Assembly (NCBI GenBank): GCA_002361535.1
Contig: DETG01000101.1
Coordinates: 1 to 8,425, forward strand
From: Prevotella sp. UBA3294
Lineage (GTDB): Bacteria > Bacteroidota > Bacteroidia > Bacteroidales > Bacteroidaceae
Direction of reading: 5' to 3'
Length of the DNA stretch: 8,425 nt
The translations under genes were made by a program, and so were the position numbers. Under the pieces are notes generated by a model that saw nothing but the letters and a program-made list of their open reading frames with translations, was not told where the DNA came from and did no database searches. Below are positions 1 through 6,926 of this stretch, piece after piece (the first letter of the stretch is position 1; each line of letters begins with the position of its first letter).

Positions 1-2451
1 GCCGACAAGGTGTTTGCCAACCTGCGCGATATCCATGAATTGGATGATGTGTCATACCTCTCTGAGGATCAGAAACGGATCCTCCGACGATTCTTCAGTA
101 ATTTCTCAGAAGACCATAACACGGCACTCAAACGGAAATTTCTCGAGTTGTGGAGCCATTTCGGTGATATCTACCACGACTATCAGCAACGGCTGCGCGA
201 ACAGGGATTGGCTTACGAGGGCATGCTCTACCGCGATGTTGCTGAAAACATGCAGCTCTCCCTGTCATACAAGCACTATATCTTCGTTGGGTTCAACCTC
301 TTACAGAAAGTGGAACAGAAAGTGTTCCGCCGTCTGAAGGAAGAGAAGAAATGCTCTTTCTACTGGGATTTCGATCAATACTATATATATAAAGGAACGC
401 GCGAAGATATGCCCGTGGGTAACGAAGCCGGCTATTTCATCTCCGAGTATCTCACCCTGTTCCCCAACGAACTGGATAACAACGACCCGCAGATCTACGA
501 CAACCTCAACCACGAGAAGACGGTGACGCTGATCAGTGCGACAACCGAAGATATCCAGGCACGATACATCAGTACATGGCTGCAACAGGATGACCGCATC
601 GCAGCAGGCAGGAAAACCGCTGTCGTGATGTGCGATGAGTCGATCCTCCAGACCGCCATCCACTGTCTGCCCGATGCGGTGAAACAGGTGAATGTCACAA
701 CGGGCTATCCCCTGCAGCATGCACTGATCAGCTCGTTTGTCATGCAGGTGATGAACTACCTCATCTATGGCGGCAGGAAGGCTTTCCGAAGGATGACTCA
801 TCATCCCTACTATACCTATGTAGAGCAGGAGAATATCATCCCTAAGAACCATCGCGACCTCTCCCTTCAAGACATTAACAACTGTCTTACCACCCTCGTC
901 AGAACCATCGCACAGCAGACAGCCCAGAAAGATGATGCCTTCGAACAGGAATCACTGTTCCGTACCTATACCTTGCTGAACCGCTTGGAGAACCTGATCG
1001 CCTCTGGCGACCTCACCGCCGATGCCATCACCCTGCAGAAACTCATCCAGCAGCTCATCGCCAGCACCAGCATACCCTTCCACGGAGAACCTATCATGGG
1101 CATTCAGCTGATGGGAGTATTGGAGACCCGTAACCTCGACTTCGAGCACCTGCTGATCCTCTCCTGTAACGAAGGGAACATGCCCAAGGGTGTCAACGAT
1201 GCCAGCTTCATCCCCTATGCCATCCGCAAAGCCTACGGACTGACCACCATCGATCACAAGGTAGCGGTCTATGCCTACTATTTCCATCGTCTCATGCAAC
1301 GTGCCCACGATGTGACCATCCTCTACAACAACTCAACGGAAGACGGGCATACCGGTGAGATGAGTCGGTTCATGCTCCAACTGATGGTGGAGAGTAAGCT
1401 GAAGATCGAACGGAAATCATTGCAGGCCGGACAAGAACTGCTCCCCGTCATGCCGAGGAAGATAGAGAAAGACACTGCCGTGATGGAGGCTCTGACAGCC
1501 TTGGCATACAAGGGCATCTATCCTACCTTTATCAACCGCTACCTGCGCTGTCAGCTGCAGTTCTACTACAATCACATCTTGGGTATCAAGGAACCTGACA
1601 ACCTCGATGAGGATGTCATCGACAACCGCACCTTCGGTAACATCTTCCACAAAGCCTCCCAGCTGCTCTATGACAAATATAAGGTGAAGGGCCGGATGAT
1701 CATGCCCGGCGACATTGAATATATCGAGAAGCACCCCGAGGAGATAGAAAGGGCAGTGGACCAAGCATTCCGGGAAGAGGTGTTCAAATCTGAACAGCTT
1801 TCGCGGGAGGAGATGGAGGAACGACTGAACGGCCTGCACCTCATCAACCGCGAGGTGATCATCCAATACCTGAAACGACTGCTCAGGATCGATAAGGTAT
1901 TGGCACCGTTCTATATCATCGGACTGGAGAAGTATGTAGAGGATGAGAAAGAAGTGAGCACGACGGCAGGTGTATTACGGATCCGCATGGGCGGTATTAT
2001 TGACCGTCTTGATCTGGTTACCGACAAGGCAACAGGCGAGGAACGCATCCGTGTGGTGGATTACAAGACAGGCAGTAAGGCACTCACCACAAAGATCTAC
2101 ACCGTGGAGGAGATCTTCGAACAGCCTATCGTTCCCAAGAAACATGCCGACTACTACCTGCAGACCCTGTTGTACTCCCTCTTCGTGAGGCATCATCCAC
2201 AGCTCAACAGCAGCAATCTCCCCGTATCCCCTGCCCTGCTCTTCATCCAGCATACTGCCGGCGATAACTATGATCCCACCCTATGGATGGGAAAAGAAAA
2301 GATGATGGATATCAGTCACTACGAGGAGGCATTCAATGCACTGCTCGACGGGGTGCTCACCGAAATCTTCGAACCAACTCACCCCTTCATGCCCACCAAC
2401 GACCGCACCCTCTGTGACAGCTGTCCTTACAGGCAGATGTGCGGACTGTAA
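1..2451 (+). CDS. AddB/RecB-like PD-(D/E)XK nuclease, 5' end outside the window
   Basis: Large protein of the AddB-like class that works with a UvrD/AddA-type helicase in double-strand break end processing; the partner is not visible here. The frame is open from base 1 (A-D-K before the GTG at 10), so the start is upstream. From family memory I infer roughly 150 missing N-terminal residues. Numbering from base 10, residues ~1-500 resemble the degenerate helicase-like half (GVLETRNLDFEHLLILSCNEG, SFIPYAIR, GEMSRFM). Residues ~510-813 are the nuclease: H547 in GNIFHK, D665 in GGIIDRLD, D684/K686 in VVDYKTG, and Q718-x3-Y722. C514 with C802-x2-C805-x5-C811 matches the four-cysteine Fe-S clasp of AddB and Cas4 nucleases. 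All catalytic residues are present, so it should be active. The stop TAA at 2449-2451 abuts the convergent cdd stop. Confidence 0.9.
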   Translation, partial: ADKVFANLRDIHELDDVSYLSEDQKRILRRFFSNFSEDHNTALKRKFLELWSHFGDIYHDYQQRLREQGLAYEGMLYRDVAENMQLSLSYKHYIFVGFNLLQKVEQKVFRRLKEEKKCSFYWDFDQYYIYKGTREDMPVGNEAGYFISEYLTLFPNELDNNDPQIYDNLNHEKTVTLISATTEDIQARYISTWLQQDDRIAAGRKTAVVMCDESILQTAIHCLPDAVKQVNVTTGYPLQHALISSFVMQVMNYLIYGGRKAFRRMTHHPYYTYVEQENIIPKNHRDLSLQDINNCLTTLVRTIAQQTAQKDDAFEQESLFRTYTLLNRLENLIASGDLTADAITLQKLIQQLIASTSIPFHGEPIMGIQLMGVLETRNLDFEHLLILSCNEGNMPKGVNDASFIPYAIRKAYGLTTIDHKVAVYAYYFHRLMQRAHDVTILYNNSTEDGHTGEMSRFMLQLMVESKLKIERKSLQAGQELLPVMPRKIEKDTAVMEALTALAYKGIYPTFINRYLRCQLQFYYNHILGIKEPDNLDEDVIDNRTFGNIFHKASQLLYDKYKVKGRMIMPGDIEYIEKHPEEIERAVDQAFREEVFKSEQLSREEMEERLNGLHLINREVIIQYLKRLLRIDKVLAPFYIIGLEKYVEDEKEVSTTAGVLRIRMGGIIDRLDLVTDKATGEERIRVVDYKTGSKALTTKIYTVEEIFEQPIVPKKHADYYLQTLLYSLFVRHHPQLNSSNLPVSPALLFIQHTAGDNYDPTLWMGKEKMMDISHYEEAFNALLDGVLTEIFEPTHPFMPTNDRTLCDSCPYRQMCGL

Positions 2452-2931
2452 TCATCCCATCGACTCTTCCACAAAACAGAGGGGAAGCAGGTCGCGGACG
2501 GTGTTGATCACATACACCCCACGCGTACCGTAGAGGTAGATCTTGACCGGCTGGTTATAACGCTGTTCTATCTCTAAGATCACCTGACGGCACGAGCCAC
2601 AGGGCGTCACGGGATCTTCCGTGAAACCGTTCTCGTTGCGTGCGGCAACGGCCAGGGCAACGATTGGCTGTGCGGGATACTGAGCCTGTGCGGCGAAGAT
2701 AGCGGTACGCTCGGCACAGAGCGTCACGGGAAAAGCAGCATTCTCCTGGTTGGCACCGATGATCTCCGTACCGTCGGCCAGGCGCAGGGCGGCACCCACC
2801 CGGAACTTTGAATAGGGCGAATAGCTGTTGTCGGTGGCTTGCATCGCCTTCCTCACTAACTGCTGCTCGTCGTTCGACAGCTCTTCCAACTGACAGAACA
2901 ACAGGTCTTGTTTTAATTGAATTGTTTCCAT
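2452..2931 (-). CDS. cdd: cytidine deaminase
   Basis: Zinc-dependent hydrolytic deamination of cytidine and deoxycytidine to uridine and deoxyuridine in pyrimidine salvage, cytosolic. The 159-residue protein is slightly longer than the usual ~130-140 of small tetrameric CDAs because of an extra ~25-residue N-terminal helix. Diagnostic motifs are intact: SPYSKFRVGAA at 38-48, the substrate-binding NQENA at 61-65, C72-A73-E74 (zinc ligand and proton-shuttle glutamate) and P110-C111-G-S-C114-R-Q (two further zinc ligands). The CAE form with three cysteines indicates the homotetrameric class rather than the HAE dimeric class. The ATG at 2929-2931 lies 3 nt after the lipoprotein stop, so the two are probably co-transcribed and perhaps translationally coupled. 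No terminator space exists downstream because the next base belongs to the convergent nuclease gene. Confidence 0.95.
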   Translation of the reverse strand: METIQLKQDLLFCQLEELSNDEQQLVRKAMQATDNSYSPYSKFRVGAALRLADGTEIIGANQENAAFPVTLCAERTAIFAAQAQYPAQPIVALAVAARNENGFTEDPVTPCGSCRQVILEIEQRYNQPVKIYLYGTRGVYVINTVRDLLPLCFVEESMG

Positions 2932-2934
2932 ATA

Positions 2935-4374
2935 TCAAGTAGTAGTTTCTTCCTTCCATTCATAGCATCCGGCATCGGGCTTCTCGTCACGAGGCATACC
3001 CTCACGGTCTACAGGGAGGGCCGACGTCGGCAGGGCGATGCCCACGGCGGTAGAACGCTGCAGCAGGTGGAAGTCATACCGTTGCTGGTCGATGTCGATG
3101 AGCTTGAAATGTTTCTCTCCGCTCACCGCTGCCGTATCCTTCACATCCTCCCATACTATCTGATGGAACCGTGCGGTATCGTCCACCTCCGGCGTGCGTA
3201 GCACTGAGGCCACAAACTGGTACTCGAAGGTGGCAGAATCTGTTTGACTGCCCATCACCACATCCTCGGCATAGCCCGTCACGATACTGTTTTCACAAAG
3301 CAGTCGTTCCAACGGGTTCTTCTCGTCGGCGGCAAACGACAAGGCCGGACCACGGTTGCTGTCAAACGGGTAGAACTGTGCCAGCGTACAATGGTTCAGT
3401 TGGATGTCACCACCTAAGATATCTAAGCAGGCACCTAAGGTGTTGGTAAGCTGACAGTTCTCCATGCTCACCTTACAGTGTCGCATCGTGACACCGGCAC
3501 CCTGACAGTTATGGACGATGGTGTTCCGTAACGTCAGCTTCTGTCGGTCAAGAGCTGCGGAGTCGCAGGTGATACCCGTGAAGGTGCTGTGGATGTCGGT
3601 ATAGTCGATGACATTATCGTAAGAGCTCTCATAGAAATGGATACCCTGCCACTGTCCGCTCACCATGTCGTATGGCAGATAGTCGAACATCCGGTCAATA
3701 CGGTCACCGCGCAGCACCACGTTCTTCTCTGCCGTACCTTCAGTGACTAAACGCCCATAAACATCCAGTCCGCCGTTGTTATGGAAATAGACGGTCTTGC
3801 CCGCAGCAATACGCAGGGTGGCTCCCTCCTCCACACGTATCATCCCGTAGATCACCGTGGGCTTCTCACCATCGAGCACCCGGTCCTGACTCACCACCAC
3901 GTCGGAGAGAATTTCGGCATCCCAGCTGAAGGCATTCAGGTTCACCTTCTGCTCCACCCCACTCTCCAAGGTGAACACGAGGTCATCCTCTATCTTCTGC
4001 GGTTCCGTCATCCCGTTCTCCACGGAGGTGAGTTCCACAAACACACGGATACTGTCCTTATTGCGGATCTCTACGTCACGGGTCTGGAATCCGGCGGTCT
4101 GTCCTAAATAGGTGCCATCCACATTCACGCGGAAACCGGTCTGGTTTCCTTTGGCCAGTCGGATCGACGAACAGCGGATGCCGTCGCCCGAGCGGTTATA
4201 CACCCAGAAGGAGCGCATACTGGTGGGTACCCTCGAGAAAACCGTGTCCATCTTCACCGTGTCGACAGAGAACGTCAGACGGTAAGAGGCGGAGGTCGTG
4301 AACGAGTCATCATCGCTGCACGCCATCATGCCTAACACGGCTCCTATGAGTAGGATAATATGTCTTATTTTCAT
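2935..4374 (-). CDS. surface-type lipoprotein with predicted parallel beta-helix
   Basis: A 479-residue predicted lipoprotein. Residues 1-18 form a signal peptide (K2, R4, then a hydrophobic stretch) ending at lipobox M-M-A-C19. The residues after the cysteine, SDDDS, match the acidic lipoprotein export signal that sends Bacteroidetes lipoproteins to the cell surface, so an outer-leaflet location is likely. Residues ~30-150 look like a beta-rich Ig-like region. Residues ~170-375 have spaced hydrophobic and Asn/Asp/Gly turns (VYGMIRVEEGATLRIAAG, NTIVHNCQGAGVTMRHC, LDILGGDIQLNHCTL), as in right-handed parallel beta-helix proteins. The C-terminus (DREGMPRDEKPDAGCYEW, 456-473) resembles the end of choice-of-anchor Q-type proteins. 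I see no lyase or glycosidase catalytic signature, so the ligand or substrate is unknown. ATG at 4372-4374, 22 nt after nadE and in the same unit as cdd. Confidence 0.85.
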   Translation of the reverse strand: MKIRHIILLIGAVLGMMACSDDDSFTTSASYRLTFSVDTVKMDTVFSRVPTSMRSFWVYNRSGDGIRCSSIRLAKGNQTGFRVNVDGTYLGQTAGFQTRDVEIRNKDSIRVFVELTSVENGMTEPQKIEDDLVFTLESGVEQKVNLNAFSWDAEILSDVVVSQDRVLDGEKPTVIYGMIRVEEGATLRIAAGKTVYFHNNGGLDVYGRLVTEGTAEKNVVLRGDRIDRMFDYLPYDMVSGQWQGIHFYESSYDNVIDYTDIHSTFTGITCDSAALDRQKLTLRNTIVHNCQGAGVTMRHCKVSMENCQLTNTLGACLDILGGDIQLNHCTLAQFYPFDSNRGPALSFAADEKNPLERLLCENSIVTGYAEDVVMGSQTDSATFEYQFVASVLRTPEVDDTARFHQIVWEDVKDTAAVSGEKHFKLIDIDQQRYDFHLLQRSTAVGIALPTSALPVDREGMPRDEKPDAGCYEWKEETTT

Positions 4375-4396
4375 GATTCTTGGGAGGCTTGGGTAT

Positions 4397-6322
4397 CTAT
4401 TCTTCCATCTCTTGCAACCACAATGTGCTCATGGCATCCGAGGGCATACGCCAGTCACCACGGGGTGACAGACTCACGCTTCCCACCTTCGGACCGTCGG
4501 GCAGACAGGAACGTTTGAACTGTTGCGAGAAGAACCGACGGATGAAGGTGGTGAGCCAGTGACGGATCGTCTCATCATCGTAGCTGTTCTTGAAGGCGTG
4601 CTGCGCCAACAGGAATATCTTCCTCGGGGAGAAGCCGAAGCGCAGGAAATAGTACAGGAAGAAGTCATGCAGCTCATAAGGCCCCACCAAGTCTTCTGTC
4701 TTCTGCTGGATATTCCCTTGCTCGTCGGCAGGGGTCAGCTCCGGGGAGATGGGGGTGTCGAGCACATCCAACAGGATGTCGGCTCCCCGCTTGTCGTCTT
4801 TCTCCATCGTGGAGGCCACATACCTTACGATATAGCGGATGAGGGTTTTGGGCACACTGGCATTCACGCCATACATTGACATGTGGTCGCCGTTGTAGGT
4901 GGCCCATCCTAAAGCGAGTTCACTGAGGTCACCCGTTCCTACCACCAAACCACCGTATTTATTGGTCAGGTCCATCAGGATCTGCGTGCGCTCCCTGGCT
5001 TGCGAGTTCTCGTAGGTCACATCGTGCACCTTCGGGTCGTGACCGATGTCCTCGAAGTGCTGCATCACCGCCTTGGCGATACTGATCTCCTTGATGGTTA
5101 CCCCTAAGCTCTCCATCAGGGCGATGGCGTTGTGATAGGTCCTGTCGGTGGTGCCAAATCCGGGCATGGTCACACCGAGGATGCCCTTACGCGACAGCTT
5201 GAGGCGGTCGAAGGTCTTCACACAGACCAGCAGGGCCAGCGTACTGTCCAGTCCGCCGCTGATACCGATCACTACATTCTTGCTGTGGGTATGCACCATG
5301 CGCTTGGCCAGTCCGCTCACCTGAATATTCAGGATCTCCTCGCAGCTCTTTGCCATATCACTGTCGTTGGGGATGAACGGATGGGGATCGATGTCACGTA
5401 GCAGGACGAAGTCACGCGGGGTGATGGAATGGGCATCCTTGATGACCGCCGTATAGCCACGCTGTGCATTCACGTAGGTGCTGTTCGTGCGCCGCTCAGC
5501 GCGGAGTCGTTCGATGTCGATCTGACTCACCATCATCTGTTCATCCATCGAGAAACGTGCTGCCTCGGTGAGCAGCTTTCCGTTTTCGTAGATCATCGCA
5601 TTACCGCCATACACCACATCCTGCGTACTCTCTCCGAAGCCGCAGCCGCTGTAGATATAGCCCGTGATGGTACGGGCACTCTGCTGTGCTAAAAGGGTCT
5701 TCAGGTATTCGTGCTTGCCGATGAGCTCATCACTGGCGGAGAGGTTGAAGATCAGGTCGGCTCCTGCTAAGGCCAGGTGGTTACTGGGTGGTGCCGGTGC
5801 CCACACGTCCTCACAGATCTCTACACCGAGCATCGCACCGTCGCAGGTACGGATGAGCAGCGGCTCGGGCGACACCACGATACGGTTGCCCGCGAAACGG
5901 ATCTCCGTGGGGCGCAGGTCCTGCGAGGAAGCGAACCAACGTTTCTCGTAGAACTCACTGTAGTTAGGCAGGTAGGTCTTGGGAATTAATGCCAGAAGGT
6001 CACCTTTCTGAATCACGGCAGCACAGTTCAGCAACAGGTCGCCCACCACCACGGGGAGTCCCACGATGGCAATCACATCGAGTTTACGTGTGAAGTCGAG
6101 GAGCATCATCACTGCTGTCTCTGCCTGTTCGATCAGCGCATGCTGACGGAAGAGGTCCTGACAGGTATAGCCCGTGATCGACAGTTCCGGAAAGACGATC
6201 ACCTCCACGCCTTTCCCTTCGGCCTGGGCAATCATACTCTCTATCTGTTGTGTGTTGTAAACGCAGTCTGCCACCTTCACCTGAGGAATAGCGGCTGCCA
6301 CTGTGATAAATCCGTTCTGCAT
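4397..6322 (-). CDS. nadE: glutamine-dependent NAD+ synthetase
   Basis: Last step of NAD synthesis: ATP-dependent amidation of nicotinic acid adenine dinucleotide with ammonia from glutamine. The 641-residue protein is a complete two-domain enzyme. The N-terminal nitrilase-type glutaminase domain (~1-300) carries the triad E46 (FPELSITGY), K115 (LIPKTYLPNYSEFYEKRWF) and C170 (GVEICEDVW). The C-terminal synthetase domain (~325-641) has the ATP-pyrophosphatase P-loop S355-GGLD-S360, VGTGDLSELALGW at 461-473, and the conserved tail RGDWRMPSDA at 621-630. It can therefore use glutamine directly, unlike the short ammonia-dependent NadE. ATG at 6320-6322 has an A-rich leader without a Shine-Dalgarno and a promoter about 32 nt upstream. 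It is the first gene of the unit nadE-lipoprotein-cdd. Confidence 0.97.
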   Translation of the reverse strand: MQNGFITVAAAIPQVKVADCVYNTQQIESMIAQAEGKGVEVIVFPELSITGYTCQDLFRQHALIEQAETAVMMLLDFTRKLDVIAIVGLPVVVGDLLLNCAAVIQKGDLLALIPKTYLPNYSEFYEKRWFASSQDLRPTEIRFAGNRIVVSPEPLLIRTCDGAMLGVEICEDVWAPAPPSNHLALAGADLIFNLSASDELIGKHEYLKTLLAQQSARTITGYIYSGCGFGESTQDVVYGGNAMIYENGKLLTEAARFSMDEQMMVSQIDIERLRAERRTNSTYVNAQRGYTAVIKDAHSITPRDFVLLRDIDPHPFIPNDSDMAKSCEEILNIQVSGLAKRMVHTHSKNVVIGISGGLDSTLALLVCVKTFDRLKLSRKGILGVTMPGFGTTDRTYHNAIALMESLGVTIKEISIAKAVMQHFEDIGHDPKVHDVTYENSQARERTQILMDLTNKYGGLVVGTGDLSELALGWATYNGDHMSMYGVNASVPKTLIRYIVRYVASTMEKDDKRGADILLDVLDTPISPELTPADEQGNIQQKTEDLVGPYELHDFFLYYFLRFGFSPRKIFLLAQHAFKNSYDDETIRHWLTTFIRRFFSQQFKRSCLPDGPKVGSVSLSPRGDWRMPSDAMSTLWLQEMEE

Positions 6323-6353
6323 ACGTTTTTCGTTCTATGGTTAAATGCAACGA

Positions 6354-6384
6354 CAAAGGTATGAAAAATAATTGAAACGACAAA
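6354..6384 (-). promoter_or_regulatory. Bacteroidetes-type promoter of the nadE unit
   Basis: Read on the minus strand, TTTG at 6384-6381 is followed after exactly 19 nt by TACCTTTG at 6361-6354. This fits the Bacteroidetes primary sigma consensus TTTG-N19-21-TAnnTTTG without mismatch. Transcription would start near 6345-6350, giving a leader of about 25 nt before the nadE ATG. The 10-mer CTTTGTCGTT occurs at both boxes, so the -33 and -7 regions form a direct repeat. Confidence 0.75.
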
Positions 6385-6457
6385 GAGATTCTGTAGTTTT
6401 TATGTGTGGTCGCACGTCATGACGCCACGTTGAAGCTACAATTTTGACTCATGCTTC

Positions 6458-6579
6458 TGGGTGGGAGGGTGGTGGAGGTGGAGTTTTTTTACAAAATCCC
6501 CGTGCGCGCGCGAAGGGCGAAATAATACTTTTTTATAAAAGTTTCAAAAAACACACCACCCACACCACCCTCCCACCCA
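6458..6579. repeat. ~120-nt long imperfect inverted repeat with G-rich arms
   Basis: The left arm 6458-6490 and right arm 6547-6579 are reverse complements. The outer 17 bp pair perfectly, including GGGTGGGAGGGTGGTG with its complement. Past four mismatches (at 6475, 6476, 6482 and 6485) the arms continue through GG-T-GG and end in a T-run facing an A-run. In all 29 of 33 positions pair. The 56-nt loop contains the alternating tract GTGCGCGCGCG at about 6502-6512 and a small inner hairpin, ACTTTT/AAAAGT (6527-6542). No U-run follows either strand's stem, so it is not a standard terminator. It may be a non-coding repeat element or a structured RNA segment; function unknown. Confidence 0.85.
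6559..6578 (-). other. G-quadruplex-compatible motif
   Basis: On the minus strand the right arm of the inverted repeat has four GGG tracts separated by loops of 1, 1 and 6 nt, which fits the canonical G3+N1-7 pattern. The left arm on the plus strand (6459-6481) is similar, with three GGG tracts followed by four GG tracts. Motif match only; folding is not shown. Confidence 0.6.
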
Positions 6580-6609
6580 AATTTTCATACTTCAATGGCC
6601 TCCATCCAC

Positions 6610-6757
6610 CCCTTTCCGCCGTTATCTACCATGTGTTCCACCATCATCTATGGATGTAAAGTGACGGAGGAACAATATGTAGGGAACGGCGGAATGAGAT
6701 GTAGGGAACGGTGGAATGATTCGTAGGTGACGGAGCAACAACATGTAGGAGCCCACC
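6610..6757. repeat. Cluster of ~22-bp degenerate repeats in both orientations
   Basis: On the plus strand four contiguous units start near 6654 (23 nt), 6677 (22 nt), 6699 (23 nt) and 6722 (21 nt), with a partial fifth at 6743. They share roughly ATGTAgGgaACGGnGgAAtgA. Units two and three are nearly identical. The same unit occurs inverted at 6610-6629, where the minus strand reads GTAGATAACGGCGGAAAGGG, with a weaker partial copy at about 6631-6650. A perfect 9-bp pairing, TCCGCCGTT (6615-6623) with AACGGCGGA (6685-6693), shows that the inverted copies could form a hairpin. CATC-TATG-GATG (6645-6656) sits at the turning point. There are no spacers, so it is not CRISPR. Confidence 0.7.
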
Positions 6758-6802
6758 CTACCAGCAAAGATTACAAGTGAGCGACTCTTGGATTAATACC
6801 CA

Positions 6803-6820
6803 GGAAACCTGTCGGTTTCC
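6803..6820. repeat. Perfect 7-bp hairpin
   Basis: GGAAACC-TGTC-GGTTTCC is a perfect 7-bp stem with a 4-nt loop, about 107 nt beyond the stop of the AraC-type gene on that gene's strand. No T-run follows on either strand, so it does not look like an intrinsic terminator. It could stabilise or protect a 3' end; role unknown. Confidence 0.5.
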
Positions 6821-6926
6821 CTATATATCCATAGTCTCTAAAAAGTTACGGGCATTAACCCTGATCTGTTAATACTCTCATTTGCCTTTTGCAAAGGTTT
6901 CTAAGTTTTCTTTAGAGGAAAGATGG

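Larger units (their letters stand above)
6323..6926. other. 604-nt intergenic region, repeat-rich, no convincing gene
   Basis: Lies between the nadE start and the stop of the AraC-type gene, both on the minus strand. Its nadE-proximal ~60 nt hold the nadE promoter. From about 6440 to 6757 it is filled with inverted and tandem-like repeats listed separately. From 6758 to 6926 I see only a 7-bp hairpin (6803-6820) and AT-rich DNA. I see no tRNA, rRNA or recognisable small RNA. The only open frame of note in the repeat region is low-complexity and explained by the repeats. Confidence 0.7.

Noticed and set aside
10..12. GTG at 10 as the true start of the nuclease
   Set aside because: The frame is open to base 1 and the sequence at the edge is already inside the conserved region of the family, so the gene starts upstream.
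301..870. 189-residue minus-strand open frame inside the nuclease gene
   Set aside because: Antisense to a clearly conserved coding region, with no recognisable motif; a shadow frame.
2555..2959. 134-residue minus-strand open frame overlapping cdd
   Set aside because: Out of frame with the intact cytidine deaminase motifs and Arg/Gly-rich, as expected for a shadow frame.
6415..6424. Perfect 10-bp palindrome CGTCATGACG upstream of the nadE promoter
   Set aside because: About eight 10-bp palindromes are expected by chance in a window this size, and nothing else marks it as an operator.
6444..6659. Plus-strand 71-residue open frame in the intergenic region
   Set aside because: Its Gly-rich start and the Thr/His/Pro-rich stretch are just the two arms of the inverted repeat translated; no promoter, no recognisable domain.
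6654..6757. Possible CRISPR array
   Set aside because: Units follow one another directly without spacers, are degenerate, vary in length, occur in both orientations, and no cas genes are nearby.
6803..6820. Intrinsic terminator for the AraC-type gene
   Set aside because: Good stem, but no T-run after it on either strand and it is over 100 nt beyond the stop codon.
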